A stretch of 17,009 bases of DNA, taken from contig CAZIAD010000063.1 in NCBI GenBank assembly GCA_964537555.1, forward strand, positions 1 to 17,009, written 5' to 3'. The position numbers and the translations under genes were made by a program. A model generated the notes under the pieces. That model had not been told where the DNA came from, made no database searches, and worked only from the letters and a program-made list of their open reading frames with translations. Positions 6,108 through 13,480 of this stretch are shown here, piece after piece. Numbering within the stretch: position 1 is the first letter of the stretch; each line of letters opens with the position of its first letter. This stretch comes from CAYRWR01 sp964537555. GTDB lineage: Bacteria > Spirochaetota > Brevinematia > Brevinematales > CAYRWR01.

Positions 6108-8483
6108 CTAATCCGCTTTCACTATTATTACAGACTCCCTGCCTTTATAGATATACTTCAATTTAAAATCTACATCGGACCTGACCTCCAGCTGAGGCAC
6201 TCCCTCTTTGATACCCTTCATAATAAGGTCTACTGAATGTCCCTTATAAAGAAGGCCCTGTACTCCATGCCGCTGCTCGGAACGGATGGTCCAGGTGATG
6301 GTGCCGGAAAGGGCATCGGGTATAATACCCAGGACATTTTCCATCATGAGCACAATCGGCCCTACCCCGCTCCAGCCTACGAACTCCGGACGGCAGTAAA
6401 AGTTATTATCCCAGCGTGTACCGGCTTCTGTGAGCTCAGGGCTGTATAGCTCCCATATCTGCTTAGTCCCGTCCAGATGTGAGGGGAAAGGGATATTCCC
6501 TTCTTTATAGGGGAGTCTGGCCTTATCCGGCACAAACTGCTCATAGACCTTCCACATATTATCTATGTGATTAAGAGAAGCCTGGTAGGCCAGCTGTTCC
6601 AGTCCATTGTACTCCAGACCCTTAATAGTCATAAAGGTAGTGGGAGCCCATACCCCTCCCCTCCAGTAGTAGCCCTTTTTATCATATTCTGGCTCGTCCT
6701 TAGCCAGTGTGGGGAAGACATGGGGAGTCTTAAACTCAGCCGGGTCTTCCAGGTGAGTTACCAGACCTTTAATCCTGTCCATGGGTACTATGCGGGCCAG
6801 GAGGGGCCAGAATGAAGCGATGGTCTTCTTTTTATGTAATTTGCCGTTTTTCTTGATATCAAAGTACATATTTTGGTCACTATCCCACAGGGTAGTATTG
6901 ACCAGCTTGTACAGATCTTTATATTCCAGGCTGTAGAATCTCATAGCATCTGCTACACCGCATTCACTGGCCATAGCCTGCATATAATAGGCAAACAGGG
7001 CCATCTGGGATGTCATGTCGATCCAGCCATAGGCCTGCCCTTCCCGGGGCGAGTTATCCATTCCGGAGCCCAGGTTAGAGGTAAAGTAATGCCCTGCTTC
7101 CCGCCGGGTGTTGTTCTGCAGCCACTTATAATACTTATCCAGATGGGTCATGGCCCAAAGGAGGCGGCTGTTATCCCCGGTGATGCGGTAGTAGGTCCAC
7201 TCTATCCAGGCATAGAGAGGGGGATTGACACTGGGGTCGGACAGGCTGGGGTCATAATCCCCGCCGGTGTCTTCGTTCTGGACCCGGCAGATGTAGCCGT
7301 TAGGCCGCTGCTTCAGGTAGAAGTTATCCAGACTGTTCATGGCCGGAAATTCATCTCCCCCGTAGATCCCGAAGAACATCATGAAGCAGGTATCCCACTG
7401 GTAGATATGGTTATTAAAACCTTCATCCATATAGGCAGGTACAAATCCATTCTCTGTCTGTCCCGGTGTGATCTTGGCCCGTGCCATATTCCAGGCGGCG
7501 TTGTACAGATCTACATAAGCAGGCTGGGCATCGTAGATGATGCGGGGAACCCCGGTAAAGCGCTGTTCCAGCTTCAATTCCAGGTCCAGTGTCTTTGCGG
7601 CCTGCACTTCCTGCTTATAGGCAATGGCCCTGGGTTCGGGCGTATTTCCCAGCCAGTTGCCATCCCAGGCTCCGTTGCCGTTTATATCTTCCCAGACCTT
7701 TACGGTGTAAATGCCGGCTGGTACTTTATCCAGGAAAAAGCTGCCCTGTGGGCCGCACTGTGATTGAAGCGGACTGGCATCTACATTGAGACTGTCCCCC
7801 AGACTGACCGGATACAGCAGTACCTTACAGGGGTAGCCTTTTAAGCCCGGGATCTTTCCCCTCACCTGTCCCAGACTTTTGGGCTGTATCTGAGGTACCG
7901 GCTGATAGTAATGGAGTTCTGAGCCTTTGTTCCTGTTTTTATTTTTATCTATGGCTTTGACCTGGTAGTAATAGTCTTTGGCCTCTTCGGGAGTCAAGAT
8001 CTGGGTCTCCGGTTTTTTCAGATCATCCTTCCATTTTTTGTAGGGCTCCAGTCCCACCCGGGTATACACTGTATAGTAGTCCACGTCTTTATCCGCAGGA
8101 GCTTTCCAGCTTAGCCAGAATTTGCCCTCTCGCTTTTCCACCTGCAAGCCTGTGACTTCATCAGGGGCCTTTTTTTCCTGGAGATATAGGGGGGTCTTCT
8201 GTTTCATAAGTTCCTCGTAGCTAAAATACTCTTTTTTATAATCCTTTTTCCAAATCATGACCTTGTTTGGAGCAAACTTTTTTTGAAATTCCAGTTTGTA
8301 CCGGCCATCAGTGTCACTTGTACCCAGCTTCTGTTTTTTCTTATCATGTAAAAGGATAATACTGACTTTTTTAAGGGGCTCCCCACTATCTTTATCTCTG
8401 AATTCCAGTAGGGTGGACCGGGCATGCAGGCTACCAGACAGGAGCATCATCATGAACAGGTACAGCATATGATTTTTCTTCAT
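6108..8483 (-). CDS. Secreted GH63/MGH-like alpha-glucosidase with N-terminal beta-domains
   Basis: The 791-aa protein has a cleavable signal peptide (about 1-21, ending LHA) with no lipobox, so it should be periplasmic or secreted. Three small beta-domains follow: a carboxypeptidase-regulatory-like domain (about 22-105), an FN3-like domain (about 106-195) and a second regulatory-like domain (about 205-305) ending in DINGNGAWDGNW, which resembles a calcium-binding loop. The catalytic (alpha/alpha)6 domain (about 312-740) has IYQWDTCFMMF, SGMDNSPR with probable acid Asp 476, GYYWRGGVWAPTTFM, and WELYSPE with Glu 678 as candidate base, then FVGWSGVGPIV. These motifs fit GH63 and the related mannosylglycerate-hydrolase/trehalase clan. 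It is the last gene of the operon: its ATG directly follows the TAG of the preceding gene, with AAGGTG as ribosome binding site, suggesting translational coupling. Alpha-glucan or oligosaccharide trimming is inferred from the neighbours. Confidence 0.82.
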   Translation of the reverse strand: MKKNHMLYLFMMMLLSGSLHARSTLLEFRDKDSGEPLKKVSIILLHDKKKQKLGTSDTDGRYKLEFQKKFAPNKVMIWKKDYKKEYFSYEELMKQKTPLYLQEKKAPDEVTGLQVEKREGKFWLSWKAPADKDVDYYTVYTRVGLEPYKKWKDDLKKPETQILTPEEAKDYYYQVKAIDKNKNRNKGSELHYYQPVPQIQPKSLGQVRGKIPGLKGYPCKVLLYPVSLGDSLNVDASPLQSQCGPQGSFFLDKVPAGIYTVKVWEDINGNGAWDGNWLGNTPEPRAIAYKQEVQAAKTLDLELKLEQRFTGVPRIIYDAQPAYVDLYNAAWNMARAKITPGQTENGFVPAYMDEGFNNHIYQWDTCFMMFFGIYGGDEFPAMNSLDNFYLKQRPNGYICRVQNEDTGGDYDPSLSDPSVNPPLYAWIEWTYYRITGDNSRLLWAMTHLDKYYKWLQNNTRREAGHYFTSNLGSGMDNSPREGQAYGWIDMTSQMALFAYYMQAMASECGVADAMRFYSLEYKDLYKLVNTTLWDSDQNMYFDIKKNGKLHKKKTIASFWPLLARIVPMDRIKGLVTHLEDPAEFKTPHVFPTLAKDEPEYDKKGYYWRGGVWAPTTFMTIKGLEYNGLEQLAYQASLNHIDNMWKVYEQFVPDKARLPYKEGNIPFPSHLDGTKQIWELYSPELTEAGTRWDNNFYCRPEFVGWSGVGPIVLMMENVLGIIPDALSGTITWTIRSEQRHGVQGLLYKGHSVDLIMKGIKEGVPQLEVRSDVDFKLKYIYKGRESVIIVKAD

Positions 8484-10235
8484 CTATTTCACCTTAATGA
8501 TTATACTGCTCCAGGCTTCCAGTTCCAGAGGCAGACTGACATTACCGGCCTCTTTATGCAGGCCTTTTGCCAGTACCAGGGCCTGCTCTATAGAGCCCAG
8601 CTTGAGTCCCGCTTTTTTCAGATCCTTTTTATTAAACTGTATCATCTGCTTTTTCCCGGACAGATTGGCTACTATCAGGTACTTTTCCTGGCCCAGGACC
8701 CGGGCATAGGACACTACTTTCTTACGGTCGTTTTCCACCAGGATCAGCTCACCCCGGCTCAGGGCGGGACTGGACCTTCTTAATGCTATGAGGGCCTGGT
8801 AATGCTCAAACAGCGTCTGGTCAAACTTGTCCCAATCCAGCTGTACCGGATCAAATAAGGAGCGCCAGTCCTGCCACTGAGTATCTCCGAACTCCTGACC
8901 CTGATGCAGCATAGGCACCCCATCCATGGTGAGATGGACTACTGCTGCGGGATAGACCAGCTTATCTCCCATAAACTTCAGGGCATGCTCCCCGTCATGG
9001 TTTTCCATCCAGTGCATGCGCAGAGATCCCTGAGGGTAGGAGTATTTTTTCTTTTCAATAGTCTTGTGAAAATCATACTGGGTATCCTTGCCGCCCCCAA
9101 TATGCTGGGTCAGGACCCGGACATGGCCGGCATAGGTAAGGTCAAATCCATTGATGTGATGCTCTGCGTCTTCTGATTCAGCCAGGAGAAGGATATCCGG
9201 CCGTATTTTATTCAGCTCTGTCCGCAGTCTGTTCCAGAAAGCGTGAGGTACCCGGCCTGCTACATCCATGCGATATCCGTCTATTCCGTACTCTTCTACC
9301 CAGTACTTCAGAGCCCCTATCATGTAGTCCTGCATGCCCTGATTTTTATAATCAAACTGGGCTACATCACTCCAGTCGGTCTCGGGGGGCATGATGATCT
9401 TTCCCTTTTCATCTTTCATATAATATTCGGGGTGCGTCTTCAGGAGTTCATTGTCCCAGGAAGAGTGATTAGGCACCCAGTCCAGGATGACCTTGAGTCC
9501 CCGGGCATGGGACTGTTCCACAAATTCCCGGAAATCCTGCTCAGTACCGAATTCCGGATTTATTTTATAGTAGTCCTTCACTGAATAGGGGCTGCCCAGA
9601 GTGCCTTTACGCTTGACTTTTCCAATGGGGAATGTGGGCATGACCCAGATAGTGTCAATACCCAGATTAGTAAGGTAATCCAGCTTTTTTATCAGCCCTT
9701 TATATCCCTTCTTAGTATAGGCCCGGGGAAAGAGCTCATAGATCACGGTATCCCGTACCCACTGAGGGCTGTCATAAGCCCGGGTATTGGCATAGAGGTA
9801 TCCCGGATCTGCCGCTGAGATACCTCCCTGGGGAAAATGGACCTGTTTTTCATCCACAGCGATAATGGCATTGCCCCAGCCATCATCCGTCATGGCAGGG
9901 TTCTGCCTGTCCCCTACCCACATCTCCTGGTTGATATAAAACTTATATTCGTATCTTCCTGTTTTAAGTGGAAGGACTGTCTTCCAGATACCGGGTTCTA
10001 TTTCCTTCATAGCAGATGTTCCTTTATCCCAGTTATTAAAAGTACCTGCAATATAAACTGATTTCTTTTTTCCTTTGGTGACATAGGTAAATTCCACTCC
10101 CTCTTTTACTTTTCTGGGGGCATATTGTCCCGCTTTCTTGAGAGTGATCTTTTCATCCGGAAAAGTACTTTGAATACCGGTCCCGCAGGATTGCCATAAT
10201 AGTATGCTAAATATCAGTATCAGACTTTTTTTCAT
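8484..10235 (-). CDS. GH13 alpha-amylase-family lipoprotein with CBM48/AMPK-type glycogen-binding domain
   Basis: The 583-aa protein is predicted to be a lipoprotein (MKKSLILIFSILLWQSC, Cys 17). Residues about 48-128 form a CBM48/AMPK glycogen-binding domain (SVYIAGTFNNWDKG, MKEIEPGIWKTVLPL, YEYKFYINQEMWVGD). The GH13 barrel runs from about 160 to 500 with all four conserved regions: DWVPNH (252-257), GYRMDVAGRVP with nucleophile Asp 324, LLAESED with acid/base Glu 353, and MENHD with Asp 414. The C-terminal beta-domain ends near 583. The enzyme should cleave alpha-1,4 (or alpha-1,6) bonds in starch- or glycogen-type oligosaccharides outside the cytoplasm. It is the middle gene of the operon, 13 bp behind the first GH13 gene, with GAGGT seven bases before its ATG. 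Exact specificity (amylase, maltogenic or isomalto-type) cannot be read. Confidence 0.9.
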   Translation of the reverse strand: MKKSLILIFSILLWQSCGTGIQSTFPDEKITLKKAGQYAPRKVKEGVEFTYVTKGKKKSVYIAGTFNNWDKGTSAMKEIEPGIWKTVLPLKTGRYEYKFYINQEMWVGDRQNPAMTDDGWGNAIIAVDEKQVHFPQGGISAADPGYLYANTRAYDSPQWVRDTVIYELFPRAYTKKGYKGLIKKLDYLTNLGIDTIWVMPTFPIGKVKRKGTLGSPYSVKDYYKINPEFGTEQDFREFVEQSHARGLKVILDWVPNHSSWDNELLKTHPEYYMKDEKGKIIMPPETDWSDVAQFDYKNQGMQDYMIGALKYWVEEYGIDGYRMDVAGRVPHAFWNRLRTELNKIRPDILLLAESEDAEHHINGFDLTYAGHVRVLTQHIGGGKDTQYDFHKTIEKKKYSYPQGSLRMHWMENHDGEHALKFMGDKLVYPAAVVHLTMDGVPMLHQGQEFGDTQWQDWRSLFDPVQLDWDKFDQTLFEHYQALIALRRSSPALSRGELILVENDRKKVVSYARVLGQEKYLIVANLSGKKQMIQFNKKDLKKAGLKLGSIEQALVLAKGLHKEAGNVSLPLELEAWSSIIIKVK

Positions 10236-10248
10236 TTCAGGTACCTCG

Positions 10249-12330
10249 CTATTTTTTTAATATCATGAAACTCAGTGCTCCCAGCTCCAGGCTATCTCCT
10301 GCAGTATAGGGCCTGCTGTTAAACAGTTCCATATAAGTCCCTTTATCCAGATATCTATTGTCCAGGCTGACTGCACTTTTTGCATTATTAAAGAGGAGTA
10401 TCACTTCCTGATCGTTCCAGTTTCTTCTGATGATGATCACATTTTTATCGGTATACAGGGGTTCCAGGCTTCCTTTTTTAAGGGTATCTTCAGAGGTGCG
10501 CAGGGAGGAGAGCTTCTTAAAGTCCTGGAGCAGTGTCTCATCTCCATAATCACCTCCGTCCTCCTTCCAGGGGTAGGGTCCCCGGTTGAAGGGGTCATGC
10601 CCCCCGGTGAGGCCGATCTCATCGCCATAATAGATAGTAGGAGCACCGGGATAACAGAACTGGAAGGCTACTGCCAGCAACATACGTTTTCTAAACTCCC
10701 CGTAAGCATCCTGTCCGTAGCTCTTATAGCCCACTTCCCACAGTACCCGGGGCAGGTCATGACTGGACAGCAGGTTCATAGCCCGGTCAAAGGCCGGCTT
10801 AGGATAGTTCTCTCTTATCATCTCCAGGGCATCCATGGACTTTATGGCATTACCACCCCTGGCAAAATCCAGCACCGCCTGCCGGAAGATATAATTCATA
10901 GTAGTATCAAACATATCCCCCACCAGGTACTTGGAGGCATCAAACCATACTTCGGAGAAGGTCATGATGTCGGGATAGTTTTTCTTTATACTGGCCCTCC
11001 ATTCTTTCCAGAACTGGTCACTGACCCAGGGAGTGACATCCATACGCCAGCCTCCCGCACCCAGACCCAGCCAGTACTGGGAGATTGAGTCTTTATTCCT
11101 GTAGGCAAAATCTTTATAGGACTCACTCTCCTTGAGATTGGCCAGGGTAGGATTGGCCCACTGATTATACATCTGGTCGGCGGTAGTAGCCTTGGGGTTA
11201 AATTCATACCAGTCATAATAGGGAGAATCTGTCCTGATGGTCTCATTTTCAAAAGCTCCGATCCCGGGGTATTTCCCATAACGGTCCATGTAGACTGAAT
11301 CGGACCCGGAGTGATTAAGGGAGGCATCCAGGATGATATGTATCCCCCGCTTTTTGGCTTCTGCAATCAGTTTTTTAAATACATCCAGGTCGCCAAACAT
11401 GGGATCGATGCGCTTGTAATCCGCTGTATCATATTTATGATTGGAAGGAGCGAAAAATATGGGATTCAGATAGATCACATTGACCCCCAGAGAGGCAATA
11501 TAGTCCAGCTTCTGTATGACACCATCCAGGTCGCCTCCATAAAAGTCATTGCAGTATTCTTTGTCATCAGTCTCACAGTTATCGCTCTTACCCGGTACCC
11601 AGGGCAGGGGATCGGACCAGGGAGTGTGCTTTTCTACTGCTTTTTTCCCGTAGAACAGGGTATTCCCGGGAGACGGATCGTTCTTCCTGTTCCCATTTTT
11701 AAAGCGCTCAGGGAAGATATAATAGATGATCATATTCTCCGACCACTGAGGCTGATGATAGTCATTGGTGTAGACTGTCAGGGTATAGGGCAGTTTAAAC
11801 TTTTTCAAAGGAGTGACTTTTCCGAAACCGCCGGTACCTTTGATGTTTACCCAGGGTACTTTGACCTGGGTATCATTATCGGCATAGACTATGGCATCTT
11901 CCTCATTTTTATAAAGCTCAAAGTGGTAGCCATATACTCCAATCTCCTTAATGCTGAACTGTACCGTCCAGATGTCCAGTCCATTAGTGCCCTCTGTCTT
12001 TTTCATCTCCAGAGTCTTATACTTCGTATATTTTTCCATAGTGGAGTTACCCACCATCTCCTGACGGGTCAGTATTGCCCTGGCTTTGATGAGATCATTC
12101 TTGCGGGCTCTAAAATTCAGGGTCACATTCTCTCCCTGGACCACTGCGCCATAGGGTGATTTGGACTGGATATCCCGTGAGTTATAATAGAGGCTTTTGA
12201 GATCAATGGCCGTCTCTACTTTACTATTGACCTCAAAAGGCAGTCTGGCTGGCACATCATCGGTTTTAGCAGACTCATTACATGCAGCCAGGCTGCTCAT
12301 CAATATCAACCATAATACTGTTCTTTTCAT
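10249..12330 (-). CDS. GH13 neopullulanase/cyclomaltodextrinase-like lipoprotein
   Basis: The 693-aa protein starts MKRTVLWLILMSSLAAC, a lipoprotein signal with LAAC and Cys 17. A beta-sandwich domain covers about 45-185, as in neopullulanases. The barrel (about 195-600) contains VIYLNPIFFAPSNHKYDTAD (286-305), a stretch characteristic of neopullulanase/cyclomaltodextrinase-type GH13. It also has DASLNH (335-340), GWRMD with nucleophile Asp 431, FSEVW with acid/base Glu 460 and LLSSHD with Asp 525. An in-frame ATG at 12369 would add 13 residues, but it lies within the operator and upstream of the -10, so it is outside the transcript. The ATG at 12330 has AGGAG six bases upstream. It is the first gene of the three-gene operon and is probably repressed by the divergent LacI protein. 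Expected substrates are pullulan, cyclodextrins or maltodextrins outside the cytoplasm. Confidence 0.9.
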   Translation of the reverse strand: MKRTVLWLILMSSLAACNESAKTDDVPARLPFEVNSKVETAIDLKSLYYNSRDIQSKSPYGAVVQGENVTLNFRARKNDLIKARAILTRQEMVGNSTMEKYTKYKTLEMKKTEGTNGLDIWTVQFSIKEIGVYGYHFELYKNEEDAIVYADNDTQVKVPWVNIKGTGGFGKVTPLKKFKLPYTLTVYTNDYHQPQWSENMIIYYIFPERFKNGNRKNDPSPGNTLFYGKKAVEKHTPWSDPLPWVPGKSDNCETDDKEYCNDFYGGDLDGVIQKLDYIASLGVNVIYLNPIFFAPSNHKYDTADYKRIDPMFGDLDVFKKLIAEAKKRGIHIILDASLNHSGSDSVYMDRYGKYPGIGAFENETIRTDSPYYDWYEFNPKATTADQMYNQWANPTLANLKESESYKDFAYRNKDSISQYWLGLGAGGWRMDVTPWVSDQFWKEWRASIKKNYPDIMTFSEVWFDASKYLVGDMFDTTMNYIFRQAVLDFARGGNAIKSMDALEMIRENYPKPAFDRAMNLLSSHDLPRVLWEVGYKSYGQDAYGEFRKRMLLAVAFQFCYPGAPTIYYGDEIGLTGGHDPFNRGPYPWKEDGGDYGDETLLQDFKKLSSLRTSEDTLKKGSLEPLYTDKNVIIIRRNWNDQEVILLFNNAKSAVSLDNRYLDKGTYMELFNSRPYTAGDSLELGALSFMILKK

Positions 12331-12359
12331 TCCACTCTCCTGTTCCTGACATATAGACC

Positions 12360-12388
12360 ATAATATCATGGAAACGTTTCCATGTCAA
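12360..12388 (-). promoter_or_regulatory. Promoter of the three-gene glucanase operon, with operator in the spacer
   Basis: On the minus strand a perfect -35 TTGACA (12383-12388) and -10 TATTAT (12360-12365) are spaced by 17 bases. The spacer begins with the LacI-type operator directly after the -35. The predicted start near 12353 leaves a leader of about 22 bases before the ATG at 12330. Confidence 0.85.
12367..12384. promoter_or_regulatory. LacI-family operator 1 (CATGGAAACGTTTCCATG)
   Basis: This is a perfect 18-bp palindrome with a central CpG, as expected for LacI/PurR/CcpA-type regulators. Its 14-bp core TGGAAACGTTTCCA recurs exactly at 12475-12488. It overlaps the operon promoter, so bound repressor would block RNA polymerase. 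Confidence 0.85.
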
Positions 12389-12415
12389 TGAGATTTGCCT
12401 GTATTCTTTACTTAT

Positions 12416-12431
12416 TGTGATAATTATCACA
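12416..12431. promoter_or_regulatory. CRP-type palindrome TGTGATAATTATCACA
   Basis: This 16-bp perfect palindrome matches the Crp consensus TGTGA-N6-TCACA at all defined positions. Its centre is about 70 bp upstream of the predicted start of the operon promoter and about 80 bp upstream of the predicted start of the regulator promoter. These offsets are near the -71.5 and -82.5 positions that work in Crp-dependent class I activation in enteric bacteria. A Crp/Fnr-family activator is inferred; no such gene is in the window. Confidence 0.65.
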
Positions 12432-12468
12432 GTCTCTGATATTCCTTGACGATGGTGGAATTTAATCC

Positions 12469-12497
12469 TTGACTTGGAAACGTTTCCATATTATAAT
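12469..12497 (+). promoter_or_regulatory. Promoter of the lacI-type regulator and GH31 gene, with operator in the spacer
   Basis: TTGACT (12469-12474) and a perfect TATAAT (12492-12497) are spaced by 17 bases. The predicted start is near 12504, 16 bases before the TTG start codon, leaving just enough leader for AGGAG (12506-12510). Confidence 0.87.
12475..12488. promoter_or_regulatory. LacI-family operator 2 (TGGAAACGTTTCCA)
   Basis: This perfect 14-bp palindrome is identical to the core of operator 1 and starts immediately after the -35 hexamer. It implies autorepression of the regulator gene and control of the GH31 gene. The two operator centres are 106 bp apart, close to ten helical turns. 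Confidence 0.87.
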
Positions 12498-12519
12498 CGG
12501 GATCTAGGAGAGAAAAAAA

Positions 12520-13470
12520 TTGGCTACGATCAAAGACATAGCCCGTGAGGCCGGAGTGGGACTGGGCACTGTATCGCGGGTGCTGAATGGATCGGCTCAG
12601 GTCAGTCCGGATACCGCCCAAAAAGTGATGGAGATAGCCGGCCGTCTGAATTATCGCCCCAATGCGGCTGCCCGTGCCCTGGTAAGAGGGGAATTCACCC
12701 GGCACACACTGGGAGTAACCTTACCCATTGCGGTACATCCCTTTTACCTGGAGATCCTCAAAGGTATCTATGATGCTGTCACTAAAAAAGGCTATAACAT
12801 CCTCATATTTAACCTGGGTGGGGAATCTGAGGCAGTGTATGAACATCTCCTGCAGGAAAACCTGCCTGGTATACTGATAGTGGCACAGTCACTGCCCCCA
12901 GCCGTGAGAGCGCAGCTGATCAGTCAGCACATCTCTTTTCATTTTATCGATTATCACTCTGATGAGGATACCAGTTTTTATATTGATAACCATAGCGGGG
13001 GCCGGACTGCTGCATCTTATTTCCTGAGCAAAGGCTATCAGAAAATCGCCTATGTGGGGGAAAATGCTGATACCCAGCAACAGTCTCTGAGATTTTCCGG
13101 ATTCAGAGATACCCTGGCTGAATCAGGCATCTCCCTGATCCAGGACATCCGTATCCCCATTAACGAAGCGGATTCCTACCAGGCCACCCGGGAGCTGCTA
13201 CAGCATTACCAGCCCGACGCAATCTTTTACTTTTGTGATGAGCTGGCCTTTGGGGGCCTCCGGGCCAGGAGCGATGCCGGTGCTTCGGTATGCATCCTGG
13301 GTTATGATGACAGAGAACCTTCCCGCTATATGAATCTGTCCACTCTGTCCCAGCCCGCTTTTGAGATGGGTTACCAGGCTGCTCACTCCCTGATAGAAAG
13401 CCTGAACCATCCTACTCAAAAAAGTGAGAGTAAATGTTTTGACCCTCTACTCATAGAAAGAAACTCATAA
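12520..13470 (+). CDS. LacI-family transcriptional regulator of the alpha-glucan locus
   Basis: The 316-aa protein begins ATIKDIAREAGVGLGTVSRV, the classical LacI helix-turn-helix (residues about 2-22). The hinge NYRPNAAARALVRG follows, with the Leu-type hinge helix that inserts at a central CpG in the operator. Residues about 60-310 form the periplasmic-binding-protein-like sugar sensor (GVTLPIAVHPFYLEILKGI, GRTAASYFLSKGYQKIAYVG, FCDELAFGG, ILGYDD). The length is slightly short for the family because the stretch before ILGYDD is compact. The start is TTG at 12520: the reading MATIKDIA is conserved and AGGAG lies nine bases upstream. It is transcribed with the GH31 gene 10 bp downstream. Matching operators in both divergent promoters indicate that it controls both arms and itself. 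The inducer is probably a malto- or isomalto-oligosaccharide, which is inference. Confidence 0.92.
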   Translation: MATIKDIAREAGVGLGTVSRVLNGSAQVSPDTAQKVMEIAGRLNYRPNAAARALVRGEFTRHTLGVTLPIAVHPFYLEILKGIYDAVTKKGYNILIFNLGGESEAVYEHLLQENLPGILIVAQSLPPAVRAQLISQHISFHFIDYHSDEDTSFYIDNHSGGRTAASYFLSKGYQKIAYVGENADTQQQSLRFSGFRDTLAESGISLIQDIRIPINEADSYQATRELLQHYQPDAIFYFCDELAFGGLRARSDAGASVCILGYDDREPSRYMNLSTLSQPAFEMGYQAAHSLIESLNHPTQKSESKCFDPLLIERNS

Positions 13471-13480
13471 GGAGTATAAG

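Noticed and set aside
6873..7763. Plus-strand open frame of 296 codons
   Set aside because: It is antisense to the GH63-like gene, whose motifs and coupled start are clear. The translation is rich in Gly, His, Pro and Ile with no domain, as expected of an antisense shadow.
11311..12159. Plus-strand open frame of 282 codons
   Set aside because: It is antisense to the first GH13 gene, has no ribosome binding site or recognisable motif, and covers the conserved catalytic regions of the real gene.
12331..12369. ATG at 12369 as the start of the first GH13 gene
   Set aside because: It lies inside the operator and upstream of the -10, and the 13 extra residues would precede a perfect lipoprotein signal.
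12427..12705. Minus-strand open frame of 92 codons across the control region and lacI start
   Set aside because: It would be antisense to the regulator's DNA-binding domain and ends inside the intergenic control region; no supporting start signal.
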